A stretch of DNA of 64,000 nt from contig NZ_JASZYT010000003.1 of assembly GCF_030316765.1 (NCBI RefSeq), positions 310,001 to 374,000 on the forward strand, read 5' to 3'. Of this stretch, positions 20,498 through 30,548 are shown piece after piece (positions within the stretch are counted from its first letter, which is position 1; every line of letters begins with the position of its first letter). Under the pieces are notes generated by a model, which saw nothing but the letters and a program-made list of their open reading frames with translations, was not told the DNA's origin and did no database searches. The translations under genes were made by a program, and so were the position numbers. The DNA comes from Variovorax saccharolyticus (GTDB lineage Bacteria; Pseudomonadota; Gammaproteobacteria; Burkholderiales; Burkholderiaceae_C).

Positions 20498-23302
20498 CTA
20501 GTGGGCCTTGTCCCAGTTCGGGCCAACGCCGATCTCGGCCAGCAGCGGAACCTTCAGGTCGGCCACGCCCGCCATGAGGCGCGGGATCTCGGTGCGCACC
20601 CATTCGACCTCCTCGTCGGGCACCTCGAAGACCAGTTCGTCGTGCACCTGCATGATCATCTTCGTGCCGCGCTGCTCGGCGTCGAGCACTTGCTGCACCT
20701 TGACCATGCTGAGCTTGATCAGATCGGCCGCCGTACCCTGCATCGGCGCGTTGATCGCGGCGCGCTCGGCGCCGCCGCGGCGCGGGCCGTTGGGCGAATT
20801 GATCTCCGGCAGGTAGAGCCGGCGGCCGAACACGGTCTCGACATAGCCCTTCTCCTTGGCCAGCGCCTTGGTCTCGTCCATGTAGACCTTCACGCCCGGA
20901 TAGCGCGCGAAGTAGCGCTCGATGTAGGAGGCCGCGGCCTTGGTCTCGATGCCCAGGTTGCGCGCGAGGCCGAAGCTGCTCATGCCGTAGATCAGGCCGA
21001 AGTTGATCACCTTCGCATAGCGGCGCTGCTCGCTCGACACCTGGTCGACCGGCACGCCGAAGACCTCGCCGGCGGTCGCGCGGTGCACGTCGATGCCTTC
21101 GGTGAAGGCGCGCAGCAGCGACTCGTCGCCGCTGATGTGGGCCATGATGCGCAGCTCGATCTGCGAGTAGTCGGAGCTCGCGATGACACGGCCCGCGGGC
21201 GCCACGAAGGCCTCGCGCACGCGCCGCCCTTCGGGGGTGCGGATCGGGATGTTCTGCAGGTTCGGGTCGTTGCTCGACAGCCGCCCGGTCACCGCCACCG
21301 CCTGCGCGTAGTGCGTGTGGACGCGGCCGCTGCGTGGATTGGCCAGCAGGCCCAGCTTGTCGGTGTAGGTGCCCTTGAGCTTGGACAGCCCGCGGTGCTC
21401 GAGGATCTTCGCCGGCAGCGGGAAATCCTCGGCCAGCTTCTCGAGCACCTCCTCGTCGGTGCTCGGCGCGCCGCTCGGCGTCTTCTTGATCACCGGCAGG
21501 CCGAGCTTGGTGAAGAACACTTCGCCGATCTGCTTGGGAGAACCCAGGTTGAAGGGCTGGCCCGCGAGCGCGTAGGCCTCCTCCTCGAGCGCCATGATGC
21601 GCTTGCCGAGCTCGTTGCTCTGCGCCGCCAGGGTCGGCGCATCGATCAGCACGCCATTGCGCTCGATGCGGTAGAGCGTCTCGCTGGAGGCCATCTCGAG
21701 CTCGTAGACGAAGCGCAGCTTCTCGTCGGCCTCGAGCTTCGGCCAGAGCACCCGGTGCACGTCGAGCGTCTGGTCGGAGTCCTCGCAGGAATACTCCGCC
21801 GCCTTGTCGATCGCCACCTGGCTGAAGGAGATCTGGTGCGCGCCCTTGCCGCACAGGTCCTCGTAGTCGATGCCGCTGCGGCCCAGGTGGCGCTCGGCCA
21901 GACTGGCCAGGCCGTGCGGCTTGTGGACCTCGAGCACGTAGCTCTGCAGCATGGTGTCGTGGGCGTAGCCCTGCACCTCGATGCCATGGTTGGCGAACGC
22001 GTGGCGGTCGTACTTGACGTGCTGGCCCAGCTTCTTCTTCGCGCCGTTCTCGAGCCAGGGCTTGAGCTTCGCGAGCACCTCGTCGCGCGGCAGCTGCACC
22101 GGGGCGTCGGGGTAGTTGTGGCCCACCGGGACATAGGCCGCCTCGCCGGGCTTGACGCTGAAGCTCAGGCCGACGATCTCGGCGCGCATCTCGTCGAGCG
22201 AAGTGGTCTCGGTGTCGAGCGCGACCAGTTCCGCGGCCTCGATCTTCGCCAGCCAGGCGTCGAAGGCCTCCCAGGTCATGACCGTGTCGTAGACGAGGTT
22301 GCTGACTTTCTCGGCCGCCTCCTGCGCCGGATCGCTGAACAGGTCGCCATTGGGATTGGCGTTGGCGTCGGCGCCCTTGCGCTTCTTGTCCTCCTCGATC
22401 AGCTCGGGCGGCACCGCATGCGCCTCGAGGGTCTTCACGAGGCTCTTGAATCCGTACTGCTCGTAGAAATCCTTGAGCGCATCGGTCTGCTGCGGGCCGA
22501 TCGCGATCGCGTCCAGGGCCGGCAGGCCGCCGACATGCTCGCCGAGCTCGCAATCGGTACGGATCGTGACCAGCCGCCGCCCCTGGGGCAGCCAGTCGAG
22601 CGCCTGACGCAGGTTCTCGCCGGCCTGGCCCTTGACCTCGGCGGCGCGGGCGATCAGGGCGTCGAGCGAGCCGTATTCGAGCAGCCACTTGGCCGCGGTC
22701 TTGGGCCCGACCTTGGGCACGCCGGGCACGTTGTCGACGCTGTCGCCGACCAGCGTCTGGTAGTCGATCATCAGGTTCGGCGGCACGCCGAACTCGGCCG
22801 TCACGCCGGCGACGTCGCGCTTCTTGCCGTTCATCGTGTCGATGATCGTGATGTGCTCGTCCACCAGCTGGCTCAGGTCCTTGTCGCCGCTGGAGACGAT
22901 CACCTCGATGCCCTGGCTCGCCGCCGTGCGGGCCAGCGTGCCGATGACGTCGTCGGCCTCGACATCGGGCACGCACAGCACCGGCCAGCCGAGCATGCGC
23001 ACCACCCGGTGGATCGGCTCGACCTGGCTGCGCAGGTCGTCCGGCATCGGCGAGCGCGTGGCCTTGTAGTCGGGATACCAGTCGTCGCGAAAGGTCTTTC
23101 CGGGGGCGTCGAAGACGCAGGCGGCGTAGTCGGCCCGCACCTCGCGGCGCAGCGCCTGCATCATGTTGATCATCCCGCGGATGGCTCCGGTGGGCGGGCT
23201 GCTGTTGTCGCCCGGCACGGCGCGCAGGTCGGGCATCGCGTGGAAGGCGCGATAGAGGTAGCTCGATCCGTCGACGAGCAGCAGCGTTTTCTTGTCGGTC
23301 AT
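20498..23302 (-). CDS. polA: DNA polymerase I
   Basis: A 934-residue repair polymerase. It has the 5'-3' nuclease domain (1-290, MTDKKTLLLVDGSSYLYRAF, DVEADDVIGTLA, SSGDKDLSQLV), the 3'-5' proofreading domain with its active metal ligands intact (LVALDTETTSLDEM at about 355), and the polymerase domain with motif A (SSDYSQIELRIMAHISGD), motif B (RRYAKVINFGLIYGMSSFG) and motif C (MQVHDELVFEVP). It removes Okazaki primers and fills repair gaps. Full length and intact. It is transcribed toward the peptidase gene, 22 bases away. Confidence 0.97.
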   Translation of the reverse strand: MTDKKTLLLVDGSSYLYRAFHAMPDLRAVPGDNSSPPTGAIRGMINMMQALRREVRADYAACVFDAPGKTFRDDWYPDYKATRSPMPDDLRSQVEPIHRVVRMLGWPVLCVPDVEADDVIGTLARTAASQGIEVIVSSGDKDLSQLVDEHITIIDTMNGKKRDVAGVTAEFGVPPNLMIDYQTLVGDSVDNVPGVPKVGPKTAAKWLLEYGSLDALIARAAEVKGQAGENLRQALDWLPQGRRLVTIRTDCELGEHVGGLPALDAIAIGPQQTDALKDFYEQYGFKSLVKTLEAHAVPPELIEEDKKRKGADANANPNGDLFSDPAQEAAEKVSNLVYDTVMTWEAFDAWLAKIEAAELVALDTETTSLDEMRAEIVGLSFSVKPGEAAYVPVGHNYPDAPVQLPRDEVLAKLKPWLENGAKKKLGQHVKYDRHAFANHGIEVQGYAHDTMLQSYVLEVHKPHGLASLAERHLGRSGIDYEDLCGKGAHQISFSQVAIDKAAEYSCEDSDQTLDVHRVLWPKLEADEKLRFVYELEMASSETLYRIERNGVLIDAPTLAAQSNELGKRIMALEEEAYALAGQPFNLGSPKQIGEVFFTKLGLPVIKKTPSGAPSTDEEVLEKLAEDFPLPAKILEHRGLSKLKGTYTDKLGLLANPRSGRVHTHYAQAVAVTGRLSSNDPNLQNIPIRTPEGRRVREAFVAPAGRVIASSDYSQIELRIMAHISGDESLLRAFTEGIDVHRATAGEVFGVPVDQVSSEQRRYAKVINFGLIYGMSSFGLARNLGIETKAAASYIERYFARYPGVKVYMDETKALAKEKGYVETVFGRRLYLPEINSPNGPRRGGAERAAINAPMQGTAADLIKLSMVKVQQVLDAEQRGTKMIMQVHDELVFEVPDEEVEWVRTEIPRLMAGVADLKVPLLAEIGVGPNWDKAH

Positions 23303-23400
23303 CGGAGCATTTTGCCGTGCCGCGCCCGCGCGCCCGGCGAGCCCGAAACTTCGGCGATTGCGATCTATCCCCCGACCGGGCGCGGACCTACAATCCGACC

Positions 23401-23781
23401 ATGTCTTCCTCCTTGCTCCTCGTGCGCCGCGCCCGGCTCGCCACGCTGGCGCTGGCCTGCGCCGCGCCCTCCGCCGTCGTTTTTGCGCAAAATCCGGCGC
23501 CTCCGGCCCCGGCGCCCGCCCAGGAACAGCAAGACCCGGACAAGGCGTCCGGCCGCCAGAACCAGCGCATCCAGCGCATCCACACCGAAGACAGCGGCGC
23601 CACCATCGACGAGCTGCGCGTCGGCGGCCAGACCCAGGACATCACGGTCAAGCCCAAGAACAACGCCCCCGCCTACCAGGTCATGCCCAACGCCGAGGAG
23701 CGCGTGCGCAACCAGGGCCAGTCCGACTCCAGCGCGGGCGAAGGCGGCTCGCGCGTCTGGTGGAACGTCTTCAAGTTCTGA
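23401..23781 (+). CDS. DUF2782 family exported protein
   Basis: A 126-residue protein with a signal peptide (LLLVRRARLATLALACAAPSAVVFA) and a proline/glutamine-rich linker. The core IQRIHTEDSGATIDELRVGGQTQDITV is typical of DUF2782, a small periplasmic family found beside homoserine kinase and polA in betaproteobacteria. Function is unknown. It ends 7 bases before the thrB start and is probably cotranscribed. Confidence 0.82.
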   Translation: MSSSLLLVRRARLATLALACAAPSAVVFAQNPAPPAPAPAQEQQDPDKASGRQNQRIQRIHTEDSGATIDELRVGGQTQDITVKPKNNAPAYQVMPNAEERVRNQGQSDSSAGEGGSRVWWNVFKF

Positions 23782-23788
23782 GCGCGCA

Positions 23789-24832
23789 GTGGCGGTTTTC
23801 ACGGAAGTCGGATTCGACGAGGCGGACGCGCTCGTCCAGCGCCTGGGCCTGGGCCCGCTGACCTCCCTCAAGGGCATCGAGGGCGGCATCGAGAACACGA
23901 ACTATTTCGCCAGCACCGAGGCCGGCGAGTTCGTCCTGACCTTGTTCGAGCGCCTGGGCGCCGAGCAACTCCCCTATTACCTCTGCCTGATGAAGCACCT
24001 GGCGGCCCACGGCATCCCGGTGCCCGAACCGCTGGCCGACCCGGACGTCTCGCCCCCCCGGGGCCATCCGCTGTCGATCCCGGCCAACGCCCCCTGCGAA
24101 CTGCTGCACACGGTGGCCGGCAAGCCGGCGGCGGTGGTCCAGCGCCTCAGCGGCAAGAGCGAACTGGCACCCACGGCGGCCCATTGCGCCGAACTCGGGC
24201 GGCTCTTGGCGCGCATGCATCTGGCAGGCCGCGACTACCCGCGCAGCCAGCCCAACCTGCGCGGCCTCGGCTGGTGGAACGACACCGCCCCGGTGGTGCT
24301 GCCCTACCTGGACGCCCCCCAGGCCTCGCTGCTGCGCAGCGAGCTGGCCTACCAGAACCACGTCGCCGAATCCTCGGCCTATGCGGCCCTGCCGCGCGGG
24401 CCGGTGCATGCCGACCTGTTCCGCGACAACGCCATGTTCGACACCCACGCGAGCGCCGATGCGCCCCGCCTCACCGGGGTGTTCGACTTCTATTTCGCCG
24501 GCGCCGACAGCTGGCTGTTCGACCTCGCCGTGTGCCTGAACGACTGGGCGATCGACCTGGCCAGCGGCCGCCACGATGGCGCCCGCGCCGACGCCCTGCT
24601 GGCCGCCTACGGCACCGTGCGGCCGCTCACCGGCCCCGAGCGGGCGCTGCTGCCCGCCATGCTGCGGGCTGCCGCGCTGCGCTTCTGGATCTCGCGTCTC
24701 TGGGACTTCCATCTGCCGCGCGAGGCCAGCATGCTGAAACCCCACGACCCGACCCATTTCGAGCGCGTGCTGCGGCAACGCGCGCACGCCACTTTCGACA
24801 TTGCGCCCGGTGCCGACGCGCTGGCCGCCTGA
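23789..24832 (+). CDS. thrB: Homoserine kinase (ThrB2, choline-kinase-like fold)
   Basis: A 347-residue kinase phosphorylating homoserine for threonine synthesis. It is of the aminoglycoside-phosphotransferase fold, not the GHMP fold: the start MAVFTEVGFDEADALV, the nucleotide strand EFVLTLFERL, Brenner-type motif GPVHADLFRDNAMFD and the metal Asp in GVFDFYFAG. The start is a GTG at 23789, overlapping nothing and 7 bases after the DUF2782 stop. The BPSS1780-type gene follows after 9 bases. Confidence 0.93.
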   Translation: MAVFTEVGFDEADALVQRLGLGPLTSLKGIEGGIENTNYFASTEAGEFVLTLFERLGAEQLPYYLCLMKHLAAHGIPVPEPLADPDVSPPRGHPLSIPANAPCELLHTVAGKPAAVVQRLSGKSELAPTAAHCAELGRLLARMHLAGRDYPRSQPNLRGLGWWNDTAPVVLPYLDAPQASLLRSELAYQNHVAESSAYAALPRGPVHADLFRDNAMFDTHASADAPRLTGVFDFYFAGADSWLFDLAVCLNDWAIDLASGRHDGARADALLAAYGTVRPLTGPERALLPAMLRAAALRFWISRLWDFHLPREASMLKPHDPTHFERVLRQRAHATFDIAPGADALAA

Positions 24833-24841
24833 CCGGACCCG

Positions 24842-25636
24842 ATGAAACTCAACCTCGTGCCGGCCCGTACCGGCGTGCTCTGGGTCCGCGCCGGACTCAA
24901 GGCCTTCGCGAAGCAGCCGCTGGCCTTCATTTCGCTGTTCTTCTTCTTCATGGCGATGGTGTCCATCGCCTCGCAACTGCCGCTGGTCGGTGCCGCCATC
25001 GCGCTGATGCTGCTGCCGACCATGACGCTGGGCCTCATGGCGGCCGCGCAGCAGGCCTCCGGCCCCGAGAAACCACCCGCGGGCACCGTGTTCCTGGCGG
25101 CGCTGAACGCGGTTCGCGCCGACATCCGGCCGATGGCGGTGCTGGGCGCGCTCTACGCGGCCTTGTTCCTGGGCGTGATGGCGATCTCGGCGCTGGCCGA
25201 TGGCGGCCAGTTCGCCCGCGTCTACCTGCTCGGCGGCCCGCTCACGCGGGAACTGGCCGAATCGACCGAGTTCCAGGTCGCGCTGTGGATCGCAATGGGC
25301 CTCTACCTGCCGCTGTCGCTGGCCTTCTGGCATGCGCCGGCGCTGGTCCACTGGCACCGCGTGCCGCCGGCCAAGAGCCTGTTCTTCAGTTTCGTGGCCT
25401 GCTTCAAGAACTTCGGCGCACTCACGGTCTTCGGCCTGGCCTGGGTCGGCGTCTTCATCGGCGCCGGCATCGTCCTGAGCCTGCTCGCCAGCCTGCTGGT
25501 GGCGGTCGGCGCGATGGGCGCCGGCGACGGCGCCGCTGCGATCGGCGGTGCCCTCATGATCGGCGGCGCGCTGATCATGGCCGCGATGTTCTTCACCAGC
25601 ACCTGGTTCACGTTCCGCGACTCGTTCCAGGAGTAG
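24842..25636 (+). CDS. BPSS1780-family membrane protein
   Basis: A 264-residue integral membrane protein with about six hydrophobic helices; the opening VPARTGVLWVRAGLKAFAKQ and repeated phenylalanines match the BPSS1780 family of Burkholderiales, which has no known function. It lies third in the DUF2782-thrB unit. It ends 51 bases from the convergent uvrD stop. Confidence 0.8.
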   Translation: MKLNLVPARTGVLWVRAGLKAFAKQPLAFISLFFFFMAMVSIASQLPLVGAAIALMLLPTMTLGLMAAAQQASGPEKPPAGTVFLAALNAVRADIRPMAVLGALYAALFLGVMAISALADGGQFARVYLLGGPLTRELAESTEFQVALWIAMGLYLPLSLAFWHAPALVHWHRVPPAKSLFFSFVACFKNFGALTVFGLAWVGVFIGAGIVLSLLASLLVAVGAMGAGDGAAAIGGALMIGGALIMAAMFFTSTWFTFRDSFQE

Positions 25637-25687
25637 CCGGGCTCGCGCCCGGGCCGGGCTGCGCCGGCCGTGGCGGGGACGGCGGGG

Positions 25688-28057
25688 TCAGACCGGGGTG
25701 AGTTTGGCGACCGAGAGCGCCAGCCACTTGACGCCGTGGCGCGGGAAATTGACCTGGGCGCGGGCATCGTCGCCGCTGCCTTCGAGCGCCGTCACCGTGC
25801 CTTCGCCGAACTTGTTGTGGAACACCTGCATGCCGGAGCGCAGCCCGTGCGAAGGCGCGGCCTTCTGCGGCGGGACCGGCGGGCTGGCGAACGAATCCTT
25901 GCTGAAGCCGCCGGCGCCGCCGCGCGTCGTGGCATAGCCGCCGCCATAGCCGAAGGCCGAAGGCGTGAAGCCCTGGTTCTTGGGCGTCAGCCACTTGAGC
26001 GCGCCTTCGGGCAGTTCGTCGAAGAAGCGGCTCTTGAGGTTGTAGCGGGTCTGGCCGTGCAGCATCCGGGTCTGCGAATGGCTCATGTAGAGGCGCTGGC
26101 GTGCGCGCGTGATGGCCACATACATGAGCCGCCGCTCTTCCTCGAGGCTCTCGTTGTCGCTCATCGAGTTCTCGTGCGGGAACAGGCCCTCTTCCATGCC
26201 GGTGATGAAAACGCAGTCGAACTCGAGGCCCTTGGCCGCGTGCACGGTCATGAGCTGCACCGCATCCTGGCCGGCCTGGGCCTGGTTGTCGCCCGATTCC
26301 AGCGCCGCATGGGTCAGGAAGGCGGCCAGCGGGCTCAGGGTCTCGCCGGTCTCGGCGTCGGGCGCCAGCGGCTCGTCGAGCACCGGCCGGTTCGGGTCCA
26401 GCCCCTGGCTGGCCGGCGACTGGCGCAGCTCGTCGACCGGCAGCGCCACCGCGTCGCGGCCGAAGCCCTCCTGGGTGACGAAGCTCTCGGCCGCATTCAC
26501 CAGTTCTTCCAGATTCTCGATCCGGTCGGCGCCTTCGCGGTCGGCCTTGTAATGCTCGATCAGGCCGCTGTGGTCGAGCACCAGCTCGATGATCTCGCGC
26601 AGGGACAGGCCCTGCGTCTGCTCGCGCAGCACGTCGATCTTTGCCACGAAGGCGGTCAGGTTGCTGCCGGCCTTGCCCCCCACGGCGCTCACCGCGTCGT
26701 GCATCGAGCGGCCGGCGGCGCGGGCCGCGTCCTGCAGCTGCTCGATGCTGCGGGCGCCGATGCCGCGCGGCGGGAAATTGACGATCCGCAGGAAGCTGGT
26801 GTCGTCGTCCTTGTTCTCCAGCAGCCGCAGGTAGGCCAGCGCGTGCTTGATTTCGGCCCGCTCGAAGAAGCGCAGCCCGCCATACACGCGGTACGGCACA
26901 GCGGCATTGAAGAGCGCCGTCTCGATCACCCGGCTCTGCGCATTGCTGCGGTAGAGCACGGCCATTTCCTTGCGGTCGATGCCGTCGCGCACCAGCTGGC
27001 GCATCTCCTCGACCATCCATTGCGCCTCGGCGAAATCGCTGGTCGCCTCATAGACCCGCACCGGCTCGCCGGGGCCCTGGTCGGTGCGCAGGTTCTTGCC
27101 CAGCCGCTTGGTGTTGTGGCTGATCAGCGCATTGGCCGAATCGAGGATGTTGCTGTAGCTGCGGTAGTTCTGCTCGAGCTTGATCTGGTGCGAGACGTCG
27201 AACTCGCGCACGAAGTCGGCCATGTTGCCCACGCGGGCGCCGCGGAAGGCATAGATGCTCTGGTCGTCGTCGCCGACCGCGATCACGCTGTTGTCGTTCG
27301 GCGTGAAGCGGCCCTCGGCCGTCGTGCCCGAGAGCATCTTGATCCAGGCGTACTGCAGCCGGTTGGTGTCCTGGAACTCGTCGATCAGGATGTGGCGGAA
27401 GCGCCGCTGGTAGTGCTCGCGCACCGGGTCGTTGTCGCGCAGCAGTTCGTAGCTGCGCAGCATCAGCTCGCCGAAATCGACCACGCCCTCGCGCTGGCAC
27501 TGTTCTTCGTAGAGCTGGTAGAGCTCGACCTTCTTGCGGTCGTCGTCGCTGCGGGCCTCGACGTCGCGCGGGCGCAGGCCGTCTTCCTTGGCGCCGGCGA
27601 TGAACCACTGGGTCTGCTTGGCCGGAAAGCGTTCGTCGTCGACGTTGAACTGCTTCATCAGCCGCTTGATGGCCGAGAGCTGGTCCTGGGTGTCGAGGAT
27701 CTGGAAGGTCGACGGCAGGTTGGCGAGCTTCCAGTGGGCGCGCAGGAAACGGTTGCACAGGCCGTGGAAGGTGCCGATCCACATGCCGCGCACATTGACC
27801 GGCAGCATCGCGCCCAGCCGGGTCATCATTTCCTTTGCGGCCTTGTTGGTGAAGGTGACGGCCAGGATGCCGCCCGGCGACACCTGGCCGGTCTGCAGCA
27901 GCCAGGCGATGCGGGTGGTCAGCACCCGCGTCTTGCCGGAACCGGCGCCGGCCAGGATCAGGGCATTGCCGGCCGGGAGCGTGACGGCGGCACGCTGCTC
28001 CGGGTTGAGGTTGTGAAGCAGCGGCGAATCTGCGGCGGCCGCGAGGTCGGTGAACAT
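25688..28057 (-). CDS. uvrD: DNA helicase II, UvrD/Rep family
   Basis: A 789-residue superfamily 1A helicase with all main motifs: Walker A AGAGSGKT (36-43), Ia (AVTFTNKAAKEM), II (ILIDEFQDTN), III (VGDDDQSIYAFRGA), IV (LEQNYRS), V (VQLMTVHAAKGLEFD) and VI (EERRLMYVAITRARQRLYM). The C-terminal tail ends in a Tudor-like segment (GMQVFHNKFGEGTVTALEG), as in UvrD/PcrA. It unwinds 3'-5' in nucleotide-excision and mismatch repair. Full length for the family. Confidence 0.95.
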   Translation of the reverse strand: MFTDLAAAADSPLLHNLNPEQRAAVTLPAGNALILAGAGSGKTRVLTTRIAWLLQTGQVSPGGILAVTFTNKAAKEMMTRLGAMLPVNVRGMWIGTFHGLCNRFLRAHWKLANLPSTFQILDTQDQLSAIKRLMKQFNVDDERFPAKQTQWFIAGAKEDGLRPRDVEARSDDDRKKVELYQLYEEQCQREGVVDFGELMLRSYELLRDNDPVREHYQRRFRHILIDEFQDTNRLQYAWIKMLSGTTAEGRFTPNDNSVIAVGDDDQSIYAFRGARVGNMADFVREFDVSHQIKLEQNYRSYSNILDSANALISHNTKRLGKNLRTDQGPGEPVRVYEATSDFAEAQWMVEEMRQLVRDGIDRKEMAVLYRSNAQSRVIETALFNAAVPYRVYGGLRFFERAEIKHALAYLRLLENKDDDTSFLRIVNFPPRGIGARSIEQLQDAARAAGRSMHDAVSAVGGKAGSNLTAFVAKIDVLREQTQGLSLREIIELVLDHSGLIEHYKADREGADRIENLEELVNAAESFVTQEGFGRDAVALPVDELRQSPASQGLDPNRPVLDEPLAPDAETGETLSPLAAFLTHAALESGDNQAQAGQDAVQLMTVHAAKGLEFDCVFITGMEEGLFPHENSMSDNESLEEERRLMYVAITRARQRLYMSHSQTRMLHGQTRYNLKSRFFDELPEGALKWLTPKNQGFTPSAFGYGGGYATTRGGAGGFSKDSFASPPVPPQKAAPSHGLRSGMQVFHNKFGEGTVTALEGSGDDARAQVNFPRHGVKWLALSVAKLTPV

Positions 28058-28140
28058 CCGTCGATTGTAGAAAGCACTGCGTATGGGGGTTATACGAAGT
28101 GCGCGAACCCCTTCTTCCGGCCGGGCGTGTAAAATCAGTC

Positions 28141-28172
28141 ACCGGGCCCAAGTTTCTTGCGCCCGGTTTTTT
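28141..28172 (+). terminator. guaC: Terminator-like hairpin in the guaC leader
   Basis: Stem ACCGGGC (28141-28147) with GCCCGGT (28161-28167), loop 13 bases, followed by six T (28167-28172). It points toward guaC, lies 90 bases before the guaC start, and is preceded by a -10-like TGTAAAAT at 28129-28136. There is no upstream gene on this strand for it to terminate, since uvrD leaves in the other direction. It may be an attenuator in the guaC leader. Confidence 0.55.
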
Positions 28173-28262
28173 GTGCCCGTTTTTTCGCTGCCTCGCGCAG
28201 CGCGAACAGCTCGAAGGCCGGCCGGACCAAGCGCTCATTCCCCTGACACAAAGGAGCTTGGT

Positions 28263-29240
28263 ATGCAGATTTTCGACTACGACAACATCCTCTTGCTGCC
28301 CCGCAAATGCGTGGTGGAAAGCCGCTCGGAATGCGACGCCAGCGTCACGCTGGGCGGGCGCAGCTTCCGCATCCCGACGGTGCCCGCGAACATGAAGACG
28401 GTGGTCGACGAGACCATCTGCACCTGGCTGGCCGAGAACGGCTACTTCTACGTGATGCACCGCTTCGACCTGGACAACCTCAAGTTCGTCAGGGACATGC
28501 ACGCCAAGGGCGTCTTCGCCTCGATCTCGCTGGGCGTCAAGAAGCCCGACTACGACACCGTCGACCAGATGGTCGCCGCCGGCCTCGCGCCCGAATACAT
28601 CACGATCGACATCGCGCACGGCCATGCCGACAGCGTGAAGAACATGATCGCCTATCTCAAGAAGAAGCTGCCGAAGGCCTTCGTGATCGCCGGCAACGTC
28701 GGCACGCCGGAGGCCGTGATCGACCTCGAGAACTGGGGCGCGGATGCGACCAAGGTCGGCATCGGCCCGGGCAAGGTCTGCATCACCAAGCTCAAGACCG
28801 GCTTCGGCACCGGCGGCTGGCAGCTGTCGGCGCTCAAGTGGTGTGCGCGCGTGGCGACCAAGCCGATCATTGCCGACGGCGGCATCCGCGACCACGGCGA
28901 CATCGCCAAGAGCATCCGCTTCGGCGCCTCGATGGTGATGATCGGCTCGCTGTTCGCGGGCCACGAGGAATCTCCCGGCCAGACGGTGGAGGTCGACGGC
29001 GCCCTCTTCAAGGAATACTACGGCTCGGCCAGCGACTTCAACAAGGGCGAGTACAAGCACGTCGAGGGCAAGCGCATCCTCGAGCCGATCAAGGGCAAGC
29101 TCGCCGATACGCTGGTCGAGATGGAGCAGGACATCCAGAGCTCGATCAGCTACGCCGGCGGCCGCAAGCTGATGGACATCCGCAAGGTCAACTACGTCAC
29201 GCTGGGCGGCGACAACGCAGGCGAGCACCTCCTGATGTAG
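28263..29240 (+). CDS. guaC: GMP reductase
   Basis: A 325-residue TIM-barrel enzyme of the IMPDH/GMPR family. The start [16 protein letters not shown], the catalytic-Cys loop [17 protein letters not shown] and [20 protein letters not shown] are those of GMP reductase. No CBS domains are present. It converts GMP to IMP and ammonia with NADPH, allowing purine salvage. AAAGGAG lies eight bases before the ATG. A stem-loop with a T-run lies in its leader. Confidence 0.94.
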   Translation: MQIFDYDNILLLPRKCVVESRSECDASVTLGGRSFRIPTVPANMKTVVDETICTWLAENGYFYVMHRFDLDNLKFVRDMHAKGVFASISLGVKKPDYDTVDQMVAAGLAPEYITIDIAHGHADSVKNMIAYLKKKLPKAFVIAGNVGTPEAVIDLENWGADATKVGIGPGKVCITKLKTGFGTGGWQLSALKWCARVATKPIIADGGIRDHGDIAKSIRFGASMVMIGSLFAGHEESPGQTVEVDGALFKEYYGSASDFNKGEYKHVEGKRILEPIKGKLADTLVEMEQDIQSSISYAGGRKLMDIRKVNYVTLGGDNAGEHLLM

Positions 29241-29246
29241 GGCGGC

Positions 29247-30113
29247 TCAAGCCTCCAGCAGCTGCGCCGCCAGCCGGTGCAGCCGATGCGCCGGATCGGC
29301 CAGCGCGTCGACGATGCTGAAATGGTGGCGCCCCGGCATCAGTTCGCACACCGGCACGGTGCGCGCACCCCAGGCATCCCGGATCAGCGCGTTCTGGCGC
29401 CTGAACTCCTCGCTTTCGTCGGCGCCGGCGACCGCCCAGAGCCGGCCGCGCGCCGGCGCCGGCCACAGCGCCGGGCTCAGGCGTCGCGCCGATTCGCCGC
29501 TCAGGCGAATCGCATCGGCGATGAAGGGCGCGTGCTGCAAGGGCCGCAGGTCGTGCACGCCCGAGATCGACAGCGCATTGCGCACCAGCTGCGCCGGGAG
29601 GTCCGGCGCCACGGCCGGCCAGTCGCAGCCCAGCAGCATCGCCGCCAGGTGACCACCGGCCGAATGCCCCGAGACCATGATCCGGGCGGGGTCGCCGCCA
29701 TGCGCCGCCACGTGGCGCCAGGTCCATGCCAGCGCGCGCACCATCTGCAGCGCGATGTCCTCGATGCCGACCGGCTGCTCGGGCGTGCCCGGGCACAGCG
29801 CGTAGTTCGGCATCACGACGCAGACGCCGCGGTCGTTGAAGGCGCGGGCGATGAAGGAGTGCTGGCTCTTGTCGAGCGAGCGCCAGTAGCCGCCGTGGAT
29901 GAACACCAGCACGGGCGCATCCGGCACCGGCGCCGGGAACACGTCGAGCGTCTCGGCCGGCCCGTCGCCGTAGCGCAGGTCGAGCTGGCAGGGCAGCGCG
30001 TCGCGGGTCGCGGCGGAATCCACCGCCCAGCGCTCGAGGTAGGCCGGATGGTCCGGCACCAGCGCGCGGTTGTTGTACATGCGGTCCAGCCAGGCGGGAT
30101 CGTACGAGGCCAT
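29247..30113 (-). CDS. Alpha/beta hydrolase (kynurenine-formamidase/BD-FAE-like)
   Basis: A 288-residue hydrolase with the HSL-like oxyanion motif HGGYWRSLDKSQH, nucleophile GHSAGGHLAAMLL, an acid in AGADESEEF and the histidine in GRHHFSIVDAL. This pattern fits arylformamidase-like and carboxylesterase proteins of proteobacteria; no other kynurenine gene is near. ATG 30113 has GGAG nine bases upstream, better than the in-frame 30146. No signal peptide. Confidence 0.83.
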   Translation of the reverse strand: MASYDPAWLDRMYNNRALVPDHPAYLERWAVDSAATRDALPCQLDLRYGDGPAETLDVFPAPVPDAPVLVFIHGGYWRSLDKSQHSFIARAFNDRGVCVVMPNYALCPGTPEQPVGIEDIALQMVRALAWTWRHVAAHGGDPARIMVSGHSAGGHLAAMLLGCDWPAVAPDLPAQLVRNALSISGVHDLRPLQHAPFIADAIRLSGESARRLSPALWPAPARGRLWAVAGADESEEFRRQNALIRDAWGARTVPVCELMPGRHHFSIVDALADPAHRLHRLAAQLLEA

Positions 30114-30211
30114 CTTTTCATGCTCCAGGTTTGGCAAGGCGCGCATCTTGGCATGACGGCCGCGGGGGCGTGCAAACGGCAGGCGGTTCTGGTTAGAATT
30201 CGCCTTGTGTT

Positions 30212-30287
<76 letters not shown>

Positions 30288-30548
30288 ACTTTCCAGCATT
30301 CATGCGGGCTGCCGAGCGATTTGGCCCAATCACCCCACATAGAACCCCACTTTCGAAAAATGCTTGGCCGTTAGATCGGCCAACCGCAGGATCGATCTCG
30401 CCCGATCTACTGTCCACGGGCGCGCACATGCAATCCCGAACGGTCACCCTTGTCGTCCGCTTCGCGTACCGCCCCGTTACCATCGACTCCTACAAAAGCG
30501 CTGGCGTCATCAAGGGGCCGGCAAACAAGTGCTGCGGGGGAGAAGCGT

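Noticed and set aside
20258-23780. Long plus-strand frame running through polA into thrB
   Set aside because: Only the last part from 23789 is homoserine kinase. The rest is a shadow of polA and the peptidase gene, without recognisable domains.
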